DNA of 5,934 bases, taken from positions 1-5,934 of the forward strand of contig CALMDI010000542.1 in the NCBI GenBank assembly GCA_937864975.1, written 5' to 3'. Numbering within the stretch: position 1 is the stretch's first letter; each line of letters starts with the position of its first letter. This DNA comes from an uncultured Chloroflexota bacterium (GTDB lineage Bacteria; Chloroflexota; Anaerolineae; Aggregatilineales; Phototrophicaceae). The translations under genes and the position numbers were made by a program. Below are positions 4,524 to 5,934 of the stretch, one piece after another. Below the pieces are notes generated by a model. That model was not told where the DNA came from, ran no database searches, and saw only the letters and a program-made list of their open reading frames with translations.

Positions 4524-5934
4524 TCCAGCGTGACGGAGCCGACGCGCAGCATCACGCCTTCCGCGCCGCCCGAATCGCGCCCGGTGAGCTGCTCCCCGGT
4601 TTGCCAGGCATAGACGCCCGCGCGCACTTCATACTCCCCTGCCGGTAAATCTGTCAGCGGAATCGCCGCGCGCTGGCAGTCATACACGGCGGGACGCAGC
4701 CCGTAATCCGCCTGCCCGACCTTGTTCCCGGCAGCGTCGATCAGGTGCAGCGCCACGGAGTAGGTATGCAGCGGCACGTCCGCTCCGATCTGCCAGGACA
4801 GAACTGCCGAGAGACTGCCGTCGATTGGCGACACGGTCAATTCACTGCCGACGAGCGCGATACGGTCGCCAAACTGAAGCTGAGGAACGGCGGGGCGCGT
4901 GTCGGGAATACAGCAGACGTCGGACTGAGCATACAGCGTCAGCCGCAGGTTGCGCTGCTCGCGGATCACACCGCATTGCAGATACGTTTCCTCAAGTCCC
5001 GCCTGAAACTCACTCAGCAGCGGCGGCGGGTTATCGGGCATGTAGGCAAACCAGAGGCGCTCCACGCTCTGCAAATCGCGGAAGCGGTCGCCGTGGACGA
5101 CGCGCTGATAATCGTCGGTCGTTTCGACCTGCATGTTTTCCACGCGGTCGATCATCCCGGCGAAGTAGAATTCGGCGTTTTTGCGATAGCGCTGCCCCGG
5201 CAGCCCCGGCGGGAAATAATTGATGAGCCAGTCACCCGGCTGAATGCGCCCGCGCATTTCGTGGACTTCGTCCTGCATCGGGAAAATGTAGGTCGAGCTA
5301 TCCAGCCCGGCAATGAAGGCGGGCGTGACCGTTCCGGTGAAGCCCAGGACGACCCACGCCGCCAGTCCCACAACAGGCGGAATATTCCAGCGCCGCAAGC
5401 GGTCGATGCCGACGGCGACGATCAGCGCCAGCAGCGGGAACAGCGTAATCAGGTAGCGGATGCGGCTGACCTTGATGATCTCCAGGACGCCGTTGATCGT
5501 CAGGATGAACATGAGCAGCGCCAGCGCCAGCAGCCACGCGCGCTGCACGACGCGATGATGGATCGCGGTCAGCGACAGGACGGCGAACACGAGCAGCAGG
5601 ACGACGTGCCCGTTGCTGAAAATATTGAACAGCCACGTCAGGACTTGCTGGTTATCGAGCGCGAGGTCGTGCAGTTCTTCGGCGGCGACCGCGCGGTTGA
5701 GTCCCGCGATCAGCGCACCGATCCACGGCGTAAAGGCGAGCGCCGCCAGCGCCAGCGCGCCCAGCACGCGCCACCAGCGCCGACGGCTCAGATGCCCGTC
5801 GCGAACGTCGCGCCACGCGAACAGGACGTGATAGACGCCGACTGCGATCAGCGGCAGCGCGGCGAAATAATGCGTGTAGAGCATGGCGACCGCGCCGCCG
5901 ATCAAGCCGAGCCACTCGATCCGGCGAGGCTCGG
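4520..5934 (-). CDS. Multi-pass membrane glycosyltransferase, GT39-like, with C-terminal beta domain (5' end outside the window)
   Basis: The frame stays open to the window edge, giving 470 visible residues. An internal TTG at 5905 is not the start, since in-frame coding continues upstream (EPRRIEWLG). The visible part aligns along its length with the downstream gene. Shared blocks are 'AMLYTHYFAALPLI'/'AVLYAHYLTLIPMA', 'RYLITLFPLLALIVAVGIDR'/'RYLLSLWALLALLVALGIDR' and 'STYIFPMQDEVHE'/'APYVFPLHAIDDA', so the two are tandem paralogues. The N-terminal catalytic loop motifs lie beyond the edge and cannot be checked. After the tail shared with the paralogue, about 133 more residues (roughly 4523-4921) form a beta-rich domain. 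Typical phrases are 'FGDRIALVGSEL', 'LSAVLSWQIGADVPLHTYSV', 'LHLIDAAGNKVGQ' and 'LPAGEYEVRAGVYAWQTGEQ'. I recall this jelly-roll-like pattern at the C-termini of many Chloroflexota membrane glycosyltransferases. It is probably extracytoplasmic and may bind carbohydrate, which is inference. Confidence 0.85.
   Translation of the reverse strand, partial: EPRRIEWLGLIGGAVAMLYTHYFAALPLIAVGVYHVLFAWRDVRDGHLSRRRWWRVLGALALAALAFTPWIGALIAGLNRAVAAEELHDLALDNQQVLTWLFNIFSNGHVVLLLVFAVLSLTAIHHRVVQRAWLLALALLMFILTINGVLEIIKVSRIRYLITLFPLLALIVAVGIDRLRRWNIPPVVGLAAWVVLGFTGTVTPAFIAGLDSSTYIFPMQDEVHEMRGRIQPGDWLINYFPPGLPGQRYRKNAEFYFAGMIDRVENMQVETTDDYQRVVHGDRFRDLQSVERLWFAYMPDNPPPLLSEFQAGLEETYLQCGVIREQRNLRLTLYAQSDVCCIPDTRPAVPQLQFGDRIALVGSELTVSPIDGSLSAVLSWQIGADVPLHTYSVALHLIDAAGNKVGQADYGLRPAVYDCQRAAIPLTDLPAGEYEVRAGVYAWQTGEQLTGRDSGGAEGVMLRVGSVTLE

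Noticed and set aside
1..5934. CRISPR arrays, tRNA/rRNA genes, toxin-antitoxin or retron-like elements
   Set aside because: I saw no regularly spaced repeats, cloverleaf-like or rRNA sequence, or small gene pairs on either strand.

Overview
This window looks like a stretch of bacterial chromosome carried entirely on the minus strand. It is probably from a Chloroflexota bacterium (Anaerolineae-like). That assignment is inferred from the type of large GT39-like membrane glycosyltransferases with C-terminal beta-sandwich tails, the beta-propeller/SRPBCC gene company and the GC-rich codon use. No rRNA or tRNA is present to confirm it.

Reading in the direction of transcription (high to low coordinates), the window opens with two tandem, paralogous, multi-pass membrane glycosyltransferases. 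The first (4520-5934) runs off the window edge and ends in an extra beta-rich domain of about 130 residues. The second (3051-4523) is essentially complete, lacks that domain, and is joined to the first by an ATGA stop/start overlap. Both are expected to move sugars from polyprenyl-phosphate donors on the outer face of the membrane.

An IS1595-family insertion sequence of about 981 bp follows (2014-2994). It is bounded by 32-bp imperfect terminal inverted repeats. Its transposase is complete in content (zinc ribbon, HTH, DDE-type core, 309 residues if repaired) but is broken by a one-base frameshift in a run of six A's. The IS sits between the glycosyltransferase pair and a second, less GC-rich gene group.

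That second group begins after about 270 bp without a convincing gene. It contains an SRPBCC (START-like) protein (1289-1741), a cytoplasmic-looking BNR/Asp-box beta-propeller (160-1203) with a near-ideal Shine-Dalgarno, and the first 45 codons of a small membrane protein resembling DUF6220 (1-137). The short spacings and common strand suggest one operon. Its biochemical role cannot be read from the sequence.

The most checkable points are the transposase frameshift, the IS boundaries, the partial membrane gene at the left edge, the corrected start of the propeller protein, and the two glycosyltransferase architectures. I see no strong evidence of an undescribed system such as a defence locus, CRISPR array or retroelement.
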